A stretch of 64,000 nt of DNA from Pseudomonas sp. S06B 330 (GCF_002845275.2 NZ_CP088149.1:5018501-5082500), one strand, 5' to 3'. Counted from the stretch's first letter, positions 9,205 through 17,643 are shown. Notes: a model not told the origin generated them from the letters alone. Program-made: numbers and translations.

Positions 9205-9618
9205 ATGGGCGTGCTCAATGAATTCAAGGCCTTCGCGGTCAAAGGGAATGTGGTCGACATGGCCGTCGGTATCATCATCGGCGCGGCCTTTGGCAAAATC
9301 GTTACATCCTTTGTAGGTGATGTGATCATGCCACCGATCGGTATGCTGATCGGCGGTGTCGACTTCAGTGACCTGGCCGTCACCCTCAAAGCTGCCGAAG
9401 GTGATATTCCGGCAGTGGTGCTAGCTTACGGCAAGTTCATTCAGACCATTCTTGACTTCATCATCGTCGCCTTCGCGATCTTCATGGGTGTCAAAGCGAT
9501 CAATCGTCTGAAACGTGAAGAAGCAGAAGCGCCAACCCTGCCGCCAGTGCCCACCAAGGAAGAAGAGCTGCTCACCGAGATCCGCGACTTGCTCAAGACG
9601 CAGAATCGGCAACCCTGA
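9205..9618 (+). CDS. mscL: Large-conductance mechanosensitive channel MscL
   Basis: Homopentameric inner-membrane channel that opens under membrane tension to release solutes on hypo-osmotic shock. 137 aa, the normal family length. The N-terminal amphipathic helix ([22 protein letters not shown]), TM1 ([13 protein letters not shown]), TM2 ([18 protein letters not shown]) and the cytoplasmic C-terminal helix are all visible. AAGGAAT precedes the ATG at a good distance. Monocistronic with its own terminator. Confidence 0.97.
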   Translation: MGVLNEFKAFAVKGNVVDMAVGIIIGAAFGKIVTSFVGDVIMPPIGMLIGGVDFSDLAVTLKAAEGDIPAVVLAYGKFIQTILDFIIVAFAIFMGVKAINRLKREEAEAPTLPPVPTKEEELLTEIRDLLKTQNRQP

Positions 9619-9629
9619 ATTCAAGAACA

Positions 9630-9656
9630 GAAACGGCGCTCCAGGGCGCCGTTTCT
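9630..9656 (+). terminator. Hairpin terminator between mscL and fpr
   Basis: GAAACGGCGC and GCGCCGTTTC arms with a short loop, ending in TT. The symmetry and A/T flanks would let it serve both convergent genes. Confidence 0.75.
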
Positions 9657-9669
9657 TCCACTGCTGGAT

Positions 9670-10446
9670 TTACCAGTAGTTTTCCACCGCCACCTGTCCA
9701 GGCCGGCGGCTCAGGCTCAAGTTCAAACCGCGCTGTTTGAGCACCTGGCGTGTGTCATCAATCATTTGTGGATTGCCACACAGCATCACTCGCGAATGCT
9801 CCGGCGTCAGTGCCAATCCGGCAGCCTGTTCCAACTCGCCATTTTCGATCAGGGTGGTGATGCGCTCAGTGAGGGCGCCAGGGTGCGGCTCCCGGGTAAC
9901 CACCGGAATGAACTGCAACTTGCCCGCATAGTGCGCCAGGTATTCGCGCTGCTCAAGGCCGGCGATCAGGTCCAGGTAGGCCAGCTCTTTCGCCTCACGC
10001 ACCGAGTACACCAGCTTGATCGAGTCAAAACGTTCCCAGGCTTCGAAGTCCTGCAGGATCGACACGAAGGGTGCAATGCCAGTCCCAGTGGCCAGCAACC
10101 ACAGATCGCGACCATCGACAAAGCGATCCAGGGTCAGAAAGCCGAAGGCCTGCCGATCGATCAGCAAGTTGTCGCCTTCGCTCAAGCGACTCAGCTCACT
10201 GGTGAACTCACCGCCCGGTACCACAATAGAAAAGAAATCCAGGTACTCGTCATACGGCGACGAAACCATCGAATAGGCGCGCCACACCACACTGCCATCG
10301 GCCTTCGTTACCCCCAGGCGGGCGAACTGGCCGGAACGAAAACGGAACCCCGGATCACGCGTGGTACGCAGGCTGAACAGGCTGGGGGTCAGCGGCTGGA
10401 CGTCGAGCAACGTCTGGCGGGTGAACTTTTCAGCGCTGGCAGTCAT
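9670..10446 (-). CDS. fpr: Ferredoxin--NADP(+) reductase
   Basis: Bacterial-type FNR, 258 aa, passing electrons between NADPH and ferredoxin or flavodoxin. The FAD-binding RAYSMVSSPYD motif lies near residues 55-65, the nicotinamide-binding GTGIAPF loop is in the second half, and the chain ends in VENYW, the usual bacterial subclass end. Pseudomonads carry two or more such genes; this is the copy beside the LuxR-solo gene. The divergent leader to ppoR is about 190 bases and holds no obvious SoxR- or FinR-like box that I could pick out. Confidence 0.93.
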   Translation of the reverse strand: MTASAEKFTRQTLLDVQPLTPSLFSLRTTRDPGFRFRSGQFARLGVTKADGSVVWRAYSMVSSPYDEYLDFFSIVVPGGEFTSELSRLSEGDNLLIDRQAFGFLTLDRFVDGRDLWLLATGTGIAPFVSILQDFEAWERFDSIKLVYSVREAKELAYLDLIAGLEQREYLAHYAGKLQFIPVVTREPHPGALTERITTLIENGELEQAAGLALTPEHSRVMLCGNPQMIDDTRQVLKQRGLNLSLSRRPGQVAVENYW

Positions 10447-10633
10447 GACTTACTCCATAAAACAGATACGCCCAGTGTCGCGCAAACGCACCCGGATAAA
10501 CACCGTTGGTTTGTAGTGATTTCAAAGAACCAACCGGTCGAAAAATTCATTCGCTTGTAACGAAATGACCCAGCGAAGCACTAGGATATTTCCTACACTG
10601 CCATTTCGGATCCACTTCAGGGAGACCATTGCC

Positions 10634-11341
10634 ATGCCCCACTGGAAGGAAGAGCAGCTTCAACAACTGATGAGTGAAACCAATGATCAGCGGATGTTTC
10701 ACTCGGCGGCATCCTTGGTGGAACAACTTGGAATGGAATACTTTTCATTCACCCTTCGCATCCACATCCCCCAACAGAAATCACACATCCATACCTTCAA
10801 CACCTATCCCACGGCCTGGAACGAGCGATACCAGGCTCGCAATTACGTCAGCGTCGACCCAATCGTCGCCCATTGCCATATTTCATTAGAGCCCATCCTC
10901 TGGCAGGATCAGGTCTTCCGAGAGACGCCGGAGCTCTGGGAGCATGCCCAACTGCATGGGCTACGATTTGGCTGGAGCCAATCAGCACACGACTTGCAGC
11001 ACAACGAAAGCATCTTGACCGTGATTCGCAGCCATACCCCCGTTGATACCCCTGAATTCTACAATTGCGCCGGGCAAACCATCTGGTTGTGCAACCTGAT
11101 ACACACGCTGCTAGTTGAGAGACAAGCACCCACCCCCTCCCTCTCAGTCCGACTCTCCACCCGTGAAACTGAAGTACTGAAATGGTCTGCCGCTGGCAAG
11201 ACTGCGGCTGACATTGCCTGCATCCTTACGCTGTCGCGAAGCACGGTCAATTTCCATATCCGCAGCATCATCACCAAGATGAACTCCAGCAACAAAGCCG
11301 GCGCCATTGCAATTGCCGCCATGAGCGGACTGCTGGGGTAA
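10634..11341 (+). CDS. ppoR: LuxR-family quorum-sensing regulator without a LuxI partner (PpoR-like)
   Basis: 235-aa transcription factor. The N-terminal autoinducer-binding domain retains the AHL-site residues of LuxR proteins: W62, Y66, D75, P76 and W90 with the correct spacing (W-x3-Y, Y-x8-DP, D-x14-W). The C-terminal GerE-type helix-turn-helix spans about 171-232 (LSTRETEVLKWSAAGKT...). I chose ATG 10634, preceded by CAGGGAGA; the longer frame from 10565 is not family-like. No luxI is nearby, so it is a solo. Context (fpr upstream, rlmG downstream) matches P. putida ppoR as I recall it, reported to bind 3-oxo-C6-HSL. Confidence 0.87.
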   Translation: MPHWKEEQLQQLMSETNDQRMFHSAASLVEQLGMEYFSFTLRIHIPQQKSHIHTFNTYPTAWNERYQARNYVSVDPIVAHCHISLEPILWQDQVFRETPELWEHAQLHGLRFGWSQSAHDLQHNESILTVIRSHTPVDTPEFYNCAGQTIWLCNLIHTLLVERQAPTPSLSVRLSTRETEVLKWSAAGKTAADIACILTLSRSTVNFHIRSIITKMNSSNKAGAIAIAAMSGLLG

Positions 11342-11428
11342 CCCCTTGGTTGGCAAAGCCCTGTAGAATCACGTTCCTGTAAAGCGCCGCCGAGTGCGCG
11401 GTGTGACCATGCCCCAGAGCCTTAGTCC

Positions 11429-12553
11429 ATGCCTTTGTTAACCAGCCCCTTCGCCGAACTCGAACTGCTTCGCCAGCCCGAGCAAGCCAATGATCCCTTG
11501 CAAGCCTTCGATGCGGCCGACGAGTACCTGCTCGAACACCTGGCCGACCAAGCGCCAAGCACGAGCGCACGGGTGATGGTGCTCAACGATAGCTTTGGTG
11601 CACTGGCCATCAGCCTGAGCCGCCATTTGCACGTCATCAGCAGTGGCGATTCACATCTGGCACGCCTGGCATTGGAGAAAAACCTGGTGCGCAACGGCCT
11701 GGCGTTCGACGCGGTGCCGTTCATTCCGGCCAATCTTCACTGGCAGGGTGCCTTCGACCGGGTGCTGGTGCGTGTACCCAAGACTCTGGCCCTGCTTGAA
11801 GAACAACTGATTCGCTTGCAGGCTCATCTGGTACCCGGTGCCCAGGTGATTGCCGGGGCAATGATCAAGCACCTGCCCCGTGCTGCCGGGGACTTGCTGG
11901 AAAAGTACATTGGCCCGGTCCAGGCCTCGCTCGCAAAGAAAAAGGCCCGACTGCTGATCGCCACCTTCAAGCCAAAGCCCGCCGCCAGCTCACCCTACCC
12001 GACCCGTTATCAGCTGGACACGCCACACCTGGAACTGCTCAACCACGCCAACGTGTTCTGCCGTGAGGGACTGGACATTGGTACCCGTGCATTCCTGCCA
12101 CACCTGCCAAATAACCTCGGGTCGGCGCGGGTTGCCGATCTGGGTTGCGGTAACGGTGTATTGGCGATTATCAGCGCCTTGAGTAATCCCCAGGCACATT
12201 ACACCCTGATCGATGAGTCCTACATGGCCACCCAATCAGCCTTGGAGAACTGGCAAGCGGCGCTGGGTGACCGTCAAGTCAACATACGCGCTGACGATGG
12301 GCTTGCGGCCCAGCCCTCACAGTCCCTGGACGTCGTGCTGTGCAATCCACCCTTCCATCAGCAGCAGGTGGTCGGAGACTTCCTCGCCTGGCGCATGTTC
12401 CAGCAAGCCCGCGAAGCGTTGGTCGTGGGTGGCGCACTGTACATCGTCGGCAATCGTCATCTGGGGTACCACAGCAAGCTGGCCCGTTTGTTCCGTGGAG
12501 TAGAGCAAGTGGCGGCGACGCCGAAGTTCGTCGTACTCAAGGCGCGCAAGTAA
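11429..12553 (+). CDS. rlmG: 23S rRNA (guanine(1835)-N(2))-methyltransferase RlmG
   Basis: SAM-dependent enzyme that methylates G1835 of 23S rRNA, 374 aa. It has the duplicated Rossmann arrangement of the RsmC/RlmG family: a degenerate N-terminal half, and a C-terminal catalytic half with the SAM motif VADLGCGNGVLAI (about residues 235-247) and the catalytic NPPFH motif (about 309-313). The start ATG follows 87 bases after ppoR, with no shared terminator visible. Confidence 0.95.
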   Translation: MPLLTSPFAELELLRQPEQANDPLQAFDAADEYLLEHLADQAPSTSARVMVLNDSFGALAISLSRHLHVISSGDSHLARLALEKNLVRNGLAFDAVPFIPANLHWQGAFDRVLVRVPKTLALLEEQLIRLQAHLVPGAQVIAGAMIKHLPRAAGDLLEKYIGPVQASLAKKKARLLIATFKPKPAASSPYPTRYQLDTPHLELLNHANVFCREGLDIGTRAFLPHLPNNLGSARVADLGCGNGVLAIISALSNPQAHYTLIDESYMATQSALENWQAALGDRQVNIRADDGLAAQPSQSLDVVLCNPPFHQQQVVGDFLAWRMFQQAREALVVGGALYIVGNRHLGYHSKLARLFRGVEQVAATPKFVVLKARK

Positions 12554-12655
12554 AAATATCGCGGGGCAAGGCAAAAAGGGCTTCACGAATTGTCGGGGAC
12601 GATGACCTTGGCCTAGACGTGGGCTTACCCATTCAATGCGGTGTGGCTGCTGATG

Positions 12656-12746
12656 GTTTGTGGGAGCCGGTCTTGCCGGCGATGGGATCGATGCAGTGCC
12701 AGTTGCTACGCGGTGTCTGCATCGCTGGCAAGGTCAGCTCCCACAA
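12656..12746. repeat. REP pair in the rlmG-cioZ gap
   Basis: The 321-base gap 12554-12874 contains two oppositely oriented REP units: TGTGGGAGCCGGTCTTGCCG at the left and the inverse form ending CAGCTCCCACA at the right. Apart from these and the cio terminator I see no gene in the gap. Confidence 0.85.
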
Positions 12747-12804
12747 AGTCAGAGCAACGCCTCAGCACATCGAATGGATCAGCCAAAACCGTAAAATCCT
12801 CTCC

Positions 12805-12838
12805 AAAAAAAACCCTTCGCAACCGAAGCTGCGAAGGG
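12805..12838 (-). terminator. Rho-independent terminator of the cioABZ operon
   Basis: Read on the minus strand: CCCTTCGC, a 10-base loop that can itself pair, GCGAAGGG, then eight T. It follows the cioZ stop by about 36 bases. Confidence 0.92.
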
Positions 12839-12874
12839 CTGTAAATCCGCGCAAGGCGGGATGGGAAATACTTT

Positions 12875-13030
12875 TTAGTGGGTGCTCAGACCGGCTGCAG
12901 CCATAAACATGCGCATCAGCCAGGCAACAATCCCCAGGGCCACCACGCTCCCGGCCCAGATCACCACCAGCCAGCCCAGCCGTTTCCAGAGCGGTTTTTT
13001 CTCTTCATCGAAGGTTGGTTTGCCAGTCAT
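12875..13030 (-). CDS. cioZ: DUF2474 small membrane protein, CIO-associated (CioZ)
   Basis: A 51-aa frame directly behind cioB (12 bases downstream). It begins MTGKPTFDEEKKPLWKRLGW and continues with one strongly hydrophobic helix (about residues 20-39) and a short tail ending LSTH. That is the pattern of DUF2474 proteins found at the end of cio/bd-oxidase operons, analogous to CydX of E. coli bd-I, a small subunit needed for assembly or stability. The ATG at 13030 is preceded by AGGAGGGC, a strong ribosome binding site. The gene is short and easily missed. Confidence 0.9.
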   Translation of the reverse strand: MTGKPTFDEEKKPLWKRLGWLVVIWAGSVVALGIVAWLMRMFMAAAGLSTH

Positions 13031-13042
13031 GTCCAAGCCCTC

Positions 13043-14050
13043 CTAGTGGTAGCCATCTTCGTGGGTCACCTTGCCGCGGAACACGTAATAACTCCAGAAG
13101 GTGTAACCAAGAATGAACGGGATGATAAACAACGTCCCCACCAGCATAAAACCCTGGCTCTGTGGTGGCGCCGCCGCATCCCAGATCGAGATCGATGGCG
13201 GGATGATGTTTGGCCACAGACTGATACCCAGGCCGCTGTAGCCGAGGAAGATCAGCACCAGCGTCAACAGGAACGGCGTGTAGTGTGCATTGCGTGCAAC
13301 GGCCCGCAGTAATCCGTAAAGCGTCACCAGCACAAGAATCGGCACGGGCAGGAACCAGAACAGATTCGGCAGGCTAAACCAACGCGTGGCGATGTCGGGA
13401 TGCGCCAACGGCGTCCAGATGCTGACAATGCCGGTAACCGCCAGCAACACCAAGGCCAACGGACGGGCCAAGTCATGCATTTGCAGTTGCAACTTGCCTT
13501 CGGTTTTCATGATCAGCCAGGTGCAGCCAAGCAAGGCGTAGGCAACGATCAAGCCCAGGCCGCAGAACAAGCTAAACGGTGTCAGCCAGTCCAGGGAGCC
13601 ACCGGCATAGCTGCGGTCGACTACCTTGAAGCCTTCGATAAAGGCGCCCAGCGCCACACCCTGGAAGAAGGTGGCAGCCAGTGAGCCACCGATGAACGCC
13701 TTGTCCCAAAGATGACGCTTGTCGGCCTTGGCCTTGAAGCGAAACTCGAAGGCCACGCCGCGGAAGATCAGCCCAATCAGCATCAGCATCAACGGCAGGT
13801 ATAACGCAGACAGCACTACCGCATAGGCCAGCGGGAAAGCACCGAACAGTGCAGCGCCACCAAGTACCAACCAGGTTTCGTTGCCGTCCCAGACCGGTGC
13901 GACGGTGTTCATCATCACGTCACGGTCCTGCTCAGCCTTGACGAAGGGGAAGAGAATGCCAATCCCCAGGTCGAAGCCGTCCATGACCACGTACATCATG
14001 ATGCCGAAAATGATGATCACGGCCCAGATCAGTGGAAGATCAATACCCAT
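13043..14050 (-). CDS. cioB: Cyanide-insensitive terminal oxidase subunit II (CydB-type)
   Basis: Subunit II of the bd-type quinol oxidase CIO, 335 aa with about eight or nine membrane helices. It starts MGIDLPLIWAVIIIFGIMMYVVMDGFDLGIGILFPF, a standard CydB opening, and includes the GNETWLVLGG segment. With CioA it oxidises ubiquinol and reduces oxygen to water without pumping protons. It begins three bases after the cioA stop, so translation is probably coupled. Confidence 0.96.
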   Translation of the reverse strand: MGIDLPLIWAVIIIFGIMMYVVMDGFDLGIGILFPFVKAEQDRDVMMNTVAPVWDGNETWLVLGGAALFGAFPLAYAVVLSALYLPLMLMLIGLIFRGVAFEFRFKAKADKRHLWDKAFIGGSLAATFFQGVALGAFIEGFKVVDRSYAGGSLDWLTPFSLFCGLGLIVAYALLGCTWLIMKTEGKLQLQMHDLARPLALVLLAVTGIVSIWTPLAHPDIATRWFSLPNLFWFLPVPILVLVTLYGLLRAVARNAHYTPFLLTLVLIFLGYSGLGISLWPNIIPPSISIWDAAAPPQSQGFMLVGTLFIIPFILGYTFWSYYVFRGKVTHEDGYH

Positions 14051-14053
14051 GAT

Positions 14054-15493
14054 TCAGTTCCCCTTGCTCAGGCTGGCGTGCTCGCCATCATCATGATCGT
14101 CATCAGCAGCCGACAGCGGCCGCGCTGGCGTGCGTTTCTGGCCAGGACCACCAGGGTTGGTTTCATCACCTTCACCCGTTTTTGGCCCCTTGCGTACCAG
14201 GCGCATCATGTAGCCCAGGCCCGCACCGAACAGAGCGAAATAGACCACCACGAACATCACCAGGGTCACGCCCAGCTGGGTGTAGCTGTGATTCGAAACC
14301 CCGTCGGCAGTGCGCATAAGGCCGTAGACCACCCAAGGCTGGCGACCGATCTCAGTGGTGAACCAACCTGCGAGAATCGCGATCAGGCCGGACGGCCCCA
14401 TCCACAGGGTCAGGTAAAGGAACGGCCGCGAGCTGTAGAGCTTGTCACCCTTGCGCAGCCATAGGCTCCACAGACCCACCAAGATCATCAGCATCCCCAG
14501 GCCCACCATGACCCGGAACGACCAGAACACCACGGTGGAATTTGGCCGGTCTTCCTTCGGGAATTCCTTCATTGCCGGGACTTGCTTGTCCAGGCTGTGG
14601 GTCAGGATGAGGCTGCCCAGCGCTGGAATTTCCAGCTTGTAACGAGTGGTTTCGGCTTCCATGTCGGGAATGCCGAAGAGGATTAACGGCGTCGCCTCAC
14701 CTGGCACGTTTTCCCAGTGGCCTTCGATCGCGGCAATTTTCACCGGCTGGTGCTTGAGCGTGTTCAAGCCATGGAAGTCACCAATCACCGCCTGGATTGG
14801 CGCGACGATCAGGGCCATCCACATCGCCATCGAGAGCATCTTGCGGATTGCCGGGTTATCCCGGCCACGCAGCAGGTGCCAGGCAGCCGAGGCGCCGACG
14901 AAGAACGCGGTGGCCACAAATGCGGCAGTGGCCATGTGCGCCAGTCGGTACGGGAACGACGGGTTGAAGATTACCGCGAACCAGTCCACCGGAATCACCA
15001 CGCCGTTGACGATCTCGTAGCCTTGCGGGGTCTGCATCCAACTGTTGGAGGCCAGAATCCAGAAGGTCGAAATGATCGTACCGATGGCCACCATGACTGT
15101 GGCGAAGAAGTGCAGGCCACGACCGACACGGTTCCAGCCAAACAGCATGACGCCGAGAAAGCCCGCCTCAAGGAAGAAGGCTGTGAGCACTTCATAGGTC
15201 AGTAGCGGCCCGGTGATGGAGCCGGCAAAATCGGAGAATTTGCTCCAGTTGGTGCCGAATTGATAGGCCATGACCAACCCGGATACCACACCCATGCCGA
15301 AGTTGACGGCAAAGATCTTCGACCAGAAATGGTAAAGGTCACGGTAGACACTGTTGTTGGTTTTTAGCCACAAGCCTTCGAGCACCGCCAGGTAACTCGC
15401 CAGACCAATGGTGATGGCCGGGAACAGGATGTGAAAGGACACGGTAAACGCGAACTGAATTCGGGCGAGATCTAGAGCCTCTAATCCGAACAT
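14054..15493 (-). CDS. cioA: Cyanide-insensitive terminal oxidase subunit I (CydA-type)
   Basis: Haem-carrying subunit of the bd-type oxidase, 479 aa. Start chosen at ATG 15493 (MFGLEALDLARIQFAFTVSFH) with AGAGGAAG upstream; the open frame continues to 15775 but that part is the promoter. H21 is the expected axial haem ligand, a second His lies in YRLAHMATAAF, and the quinol-site motif GRQPW is intact. The Q-loop is short, as in CIO rather than E. coli bd-I. CIO supports respiration under cyanide or low oxygen. A perfect ANR box lies 152 bases upstream of the start. Confidence 0.96.
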   Translation of the reverse strand: MFGLEALDLARIQFAFTVSFHILFPAITIGLASYLAVLEGLWLKTNNSVYRDLYHFWSKIFAVNFGMGVVSGLVMAYQFGTNWSKFSDFAGSITGPLLTYEVLTAFFLEAGFLGVMLFGWNRVGRGLHFFATVMVAIGTIISTFWILASNSWMQTPQGYEIVNGVVIPVDWFAVIFNPSFPYRLAHMATAAFVATAFFVGASAAWHLLRGRDNPAIRKMLSMAMWMALIVAPIQAVIGDFHGLNTLKHQPVKIAAIEGHWENVPGEATPLILFGIPDMEAETTRYKLEIPALGSLILTHSLDKQVPAMKEFPKEDRPNSTVVFWSFRVMVGLGMLMILVGLWSLWLRKGDKLYSSRPFLYLTLWMGPSGLIAILAGWFTTEIGRQPWVVYGLMRTADGVSNHSYTQLGVTLVMFVVVYFALFGAGLGYMMRLVRKGPKTGEGDETNPGGPGQKRTPARPLSAADDDHDDGEHASLSKGN

Positions 15494-15644
15494 AGTGCTT
15501 CCTCTGTCAGGTATTCCGGCGTCAGGCGATGGGCCTTGGCGCCAACTGCCCCCACGGTAGTTGAGTGTGGCTAGTTGGAATTGTTCTAAAAACTTCACAA
15601 CGCAGGGAATTCGGCCGTCTGGCCCACCGTTGCAAATGAAACTA

Positions 15645-15658
15645 TTGATCCAGATCAA
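15645..15658. promoter_or_regulatory. ANR/FNR binding site (TTGAT-N4-ATCAA)
   Basis: TTGATCCAGATCAA matches the FNR/ANR consensus at all ten defined positions. In P. aeruginosa ANR represses cioAB at low oxygen; the same control is inferred here from the site. Confidence 0.85.
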
Positions 15659-15725
15659 CGGCTGCCTGAAAGGATAGTCCTGAAAGGCCTGTGCAGTTGT
15701 GTGGTTCATTGCCGCAGAGCAGTTG

Positions 15726-15756
15726 TGCACTGTTTTATGTGCCCCAAAACAGTGCA
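15726..15756. promoter_or_regulatory. Inverted repeat with 11-bp arms
   Basis: TGCACTGTTTT and AAAACAGTGCA flank a 9-base centre. It lacks a T tail, so an operator is likelier than a terminator. The binding protein is unknown. Confidence 0.5.
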
Positions 15757-15779
15757 CCGACAGGGCAATGCTCACGCTC

Positions 15780-15800
15780 TTTGTAACCTGCAGTTACAAA
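15780..15800. promoter_or_regulatory. Inverted repeat with 8-bp arms before the MFS gene
   Basis: TTTGTAAC and GTTACAAA flank CTGCA, 51 bases upstream of the MFS start codon. A dyad of this size near a promoter suggests a dimeric repressor or activator; GTAAC half-sites also occur in TetR and MarR operators. Confidence 0.45.
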
Positions 15801-15850
15801 CTGGTGGTAACCTGCTGTCCCGCTTCCCTCGCTGAGGCTCTGTTTCGCCG

Positions 15851-17080
15851 ATGTCAGAACATCCGCCGCTGCTGTTGCGCCACCACCGCCCTTTCCTTGC
15901 GTTCTGGCTGGCGCGTGTCTGCACCGCCAGCGGCTTCCAGATGCTCACCGTGGCCATCGGCTGGCACCTGTATCAGTTGACCGGCAACGTCCTCGATCTT
16001 GGCTTGGTCGGTCTTGTGGAGTTCGCCCCGCGGGTGCTGTTCATGCTGCACACTGGGCACGTCGCCGACCGCTATGATCGGCGCCGCGTCGCCGCCCTGT
16101 GCCAGAGTGCTCAGGCCCTGATCGCCCTGGCCTTGGTAATCGCCAGCAGCACCAGCAATGTCAGCCGCGAATTGATCTTCATCCTCGCCTTCCTATTGGG
16201 CAGCACTCGCTCCTTCGAAATGCCCGCGACCCAAGCGCTGCTGCCTAACGTGGTGCCCGCCGCGCTGTTCCCCCGTGCAGTGGCGGCCTCAGCCTCGGCC
16301 ATGCAAGCGGCAACCATTGTTGCGCCGGCGGTTGGCGGATTTCTTTATGCGTTCGGCAGTATCTGGGTCTACGCACCGACCGTGTTGTTGTACGTGATCG
16401 CCTGCCTGTTGACCCTGAGCCTTAGCGTACGTCCCCAGCGCCCGCAACAGGGGCGCGCCAGCCTGGAGTCGCTACTGGCCGGAATCCGCTTTATCCGCAG
16501 CCGCCCGGACATCCTCGGCGCCATTTCCCTGGACTTGTTCGCGGTACTGCTGGGCGGCGCCACGGCACTGTTGCCAGTGTTTGCCAAAGACATCTTGCTT
16601 ACCGGCCCTTGGGGCCTGGGATTGTTGCGTTCGGCGCCAGCGGTGGGGGCGTTGTTGATGTCGCTATGGCTGGCGCGCTTCCCGGTGGAGCGCAAGGTGG
16701 GACGGGTGATGTTCACCGCAGTGGCCATCTTTGGCGTAGCGACGATTGCCTTTGGCTTGTCGACATCGTTCTGGTTCTCGCTGGCGGTGCTGGCGGTGCT
16801 GGGAGCAGCCGACATGATCAGTATGGTAATTCGCGGCGCTTTCGTGCAGCTGGAAACCCCGGATGAGATGCGCGGCCGGGTCAGCGCCGTGAATGGGTTA
16901 TTCATCGGCGCCTCCAACCAGCTGGGTGAGTTCGAGTCAGGGGTGACCGCCCATTGGTTTGGTACGGTACCGGCGGTGGTGCTGGGCGGGGTGGGGACGC
17001 TGGTGGTGACCGGGGTGTGGATCAAGCTGTTTCCGAGCTTGGCGGGACGCGATCATATGCACAGTCGGCTGCGGGACTGA
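15851..17080 (+). CDS. MFS transporter, DHA3/EntS-like
   Basis: 409-aa major facilitator with about 12 hydrophobic spans. The N-terminal half carries the MFS loop motif between TM2 and TM3 (GHVADRYDRRRVAALCQ). The overall pattern, with an early FWLARVCTASGFQML span, resembles the drug/siderophore exporter group that includes EntS. No siderophore gene is nearby, so the substrate is open. The ATG at 15851 lacks a strong Shine-Dalgarno. It is divergent from cioA and ends 11 bases before the convergent DJ-1 family gene. Confidence 0.8.
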   Translation: MSEHPPLLLRHHRPFLAFWLARVCTASGFQMLTVAIGWHLYQLTGNVLDLGLVGLVEFAPRVLFMLHTGHVADRYDRRRVAALCQSAQALIALALVIASSTSNVSRELIFILAFLLGSTRSFEMPATQALLPNVVPAALFPRAVAASASAMQAATIVAPAVGGFLYAFGSIWVYAPTVLLYVIACLLTLSLSVRPQRPQQGRASLESLLAGIRFIRSRPDILGAISLDLFAVLLGGATALLPVFAKDILLTGPWGLGLLRSAPAVGALLMSLWLARFPVERKVGRVMFTAVAIFGVATIAFGLSTSFWFSLAVLAVLGAADMISMVIRGAFVQLETPDEMRGRVSAVNGLFIGASNQLGEFESGVTAHWFGTVPAVVLGGVGTLVVTGVWIKLFPSLAGRDHMHSRLRD

Positions 17081-17091
17081 CCTTTTCACGG

Positions 17092-17643
17092 TCAGACCCT
17101 CAACTGCCCTGCCACCCGGTTACGCACCGTCCGGCCCGCCACCTGCTCTACCAGCATCAAGGCGAACTCCAACGCCGCTCCCGAGCTTTGCGCGGTGATG
17201 CAATTGCCATCCACCACCACCGGCTGATCAACAAAACTGCATCCGGATAGCAACTGGCTGACGTCCGGGTGACAGGTCATGCGCCGCTGGCGCAGTACGC
17301 CAAAGGCCTGCAACGCCAGCGCGGGAGACTCGGCAATGGCAGCAAAAAAACCGCCTCTCTTGGCCTGCTCTGCGAGCCGTTGCGCCAGCGGCTGATGGGC
17401 AGCCATGTGCTTGGCGGCCTGTTCACCACCCGGCAACACAATCAGGTCGAATGGCTGGGCCAGTATGTCGACCAACATACCGTCGGCGGTCAAGCGCATG
17501 CCGCGGGCACAGGTCAGCATACGGCGGCCCTCGATACTGGCAACGACTACCTCTATTTCAGCGCGTCGCAGCACGTCGATCAGAATCGCGCTCTGCAGGG
17601 CATCCACGCCTTCGGCGACTACGATCAGGGCTCTATGGGTCAT
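17092..17643 (-). CDS. DJ-1/PfpI (ThiJ) family protein lacking the nucleophilic cysteine
   Basis: 183-aa single-domain protein of the DJ-1/YajL group. The fold is recognisable: MTHRALIVVAEGVDALQSAI, the LPGG turn at 70-73, C45 matching the peripheral cysteine of DJ-1, and MTCHPD. The catalytic elbow is changed: where DJ-1 has AAICAGP, this protein has AAIAESP (A104 in place of Cys106), and the partner Glu18 is Q17. Glyoxalase or deglycase chemistry as proposed for the family should therefore be absent. It may be a binding or regulatory relative. Confidence 0.8.
   Translation of the reverse strand: MTHRALIVVAEGVDALQSAILIDVLRRAEIEVVVASIEGRRMLTCARGMRLTADGMLVDILAQPFDLIVLPGGEQAAKHMAAHQPLAQRLAEQAKRGGFFAAIAESPALALQAFGVLRQRRMTCHPDVSQLLSGCSFVDQPVVVDGNCITAQSSGAALEFALMLVEQVAGRTVRNRVAGQLRV

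Larger units (their letters stand above)
15494..15850. other. 357-base divergent regulatory region between cioA and the MFS gene
   Basis: No gene is seen here. It holds, from left to right: an ANR/FNR palindrome (15645-15658), two direct copies of GCAGTTGTG (15693-15701 and 15719-15727), an inverted repeat with 11-bp arms (15726-15756) and another with 8-bp arms (15780-15800). The density of symmetric elements is unusual for this window and points to several regulators acting on cioA, on the MFS gene, or both. Confidence 0.7.

Noticed and set aside
12656..12746. CRISPR-like repeat array
   Set aside because: Only two inverted units with the Pseudomonas REP core, no regular spacers, and no cas genes in the window.
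15726..15756. Terminator for the MFS or cio transcript
   Set aside because: Stable stem but no T run on either strand, and it lies upstream of both divergent genes, so an operator is likelier.
15494..15775. N-terminal extension of CioA up to 15775
   Set aside because: CioA homologues start at MFGLEALDLARIQFAF with a good ribosome site at 15493; the extension covers the ANR box and lacks family similarity.
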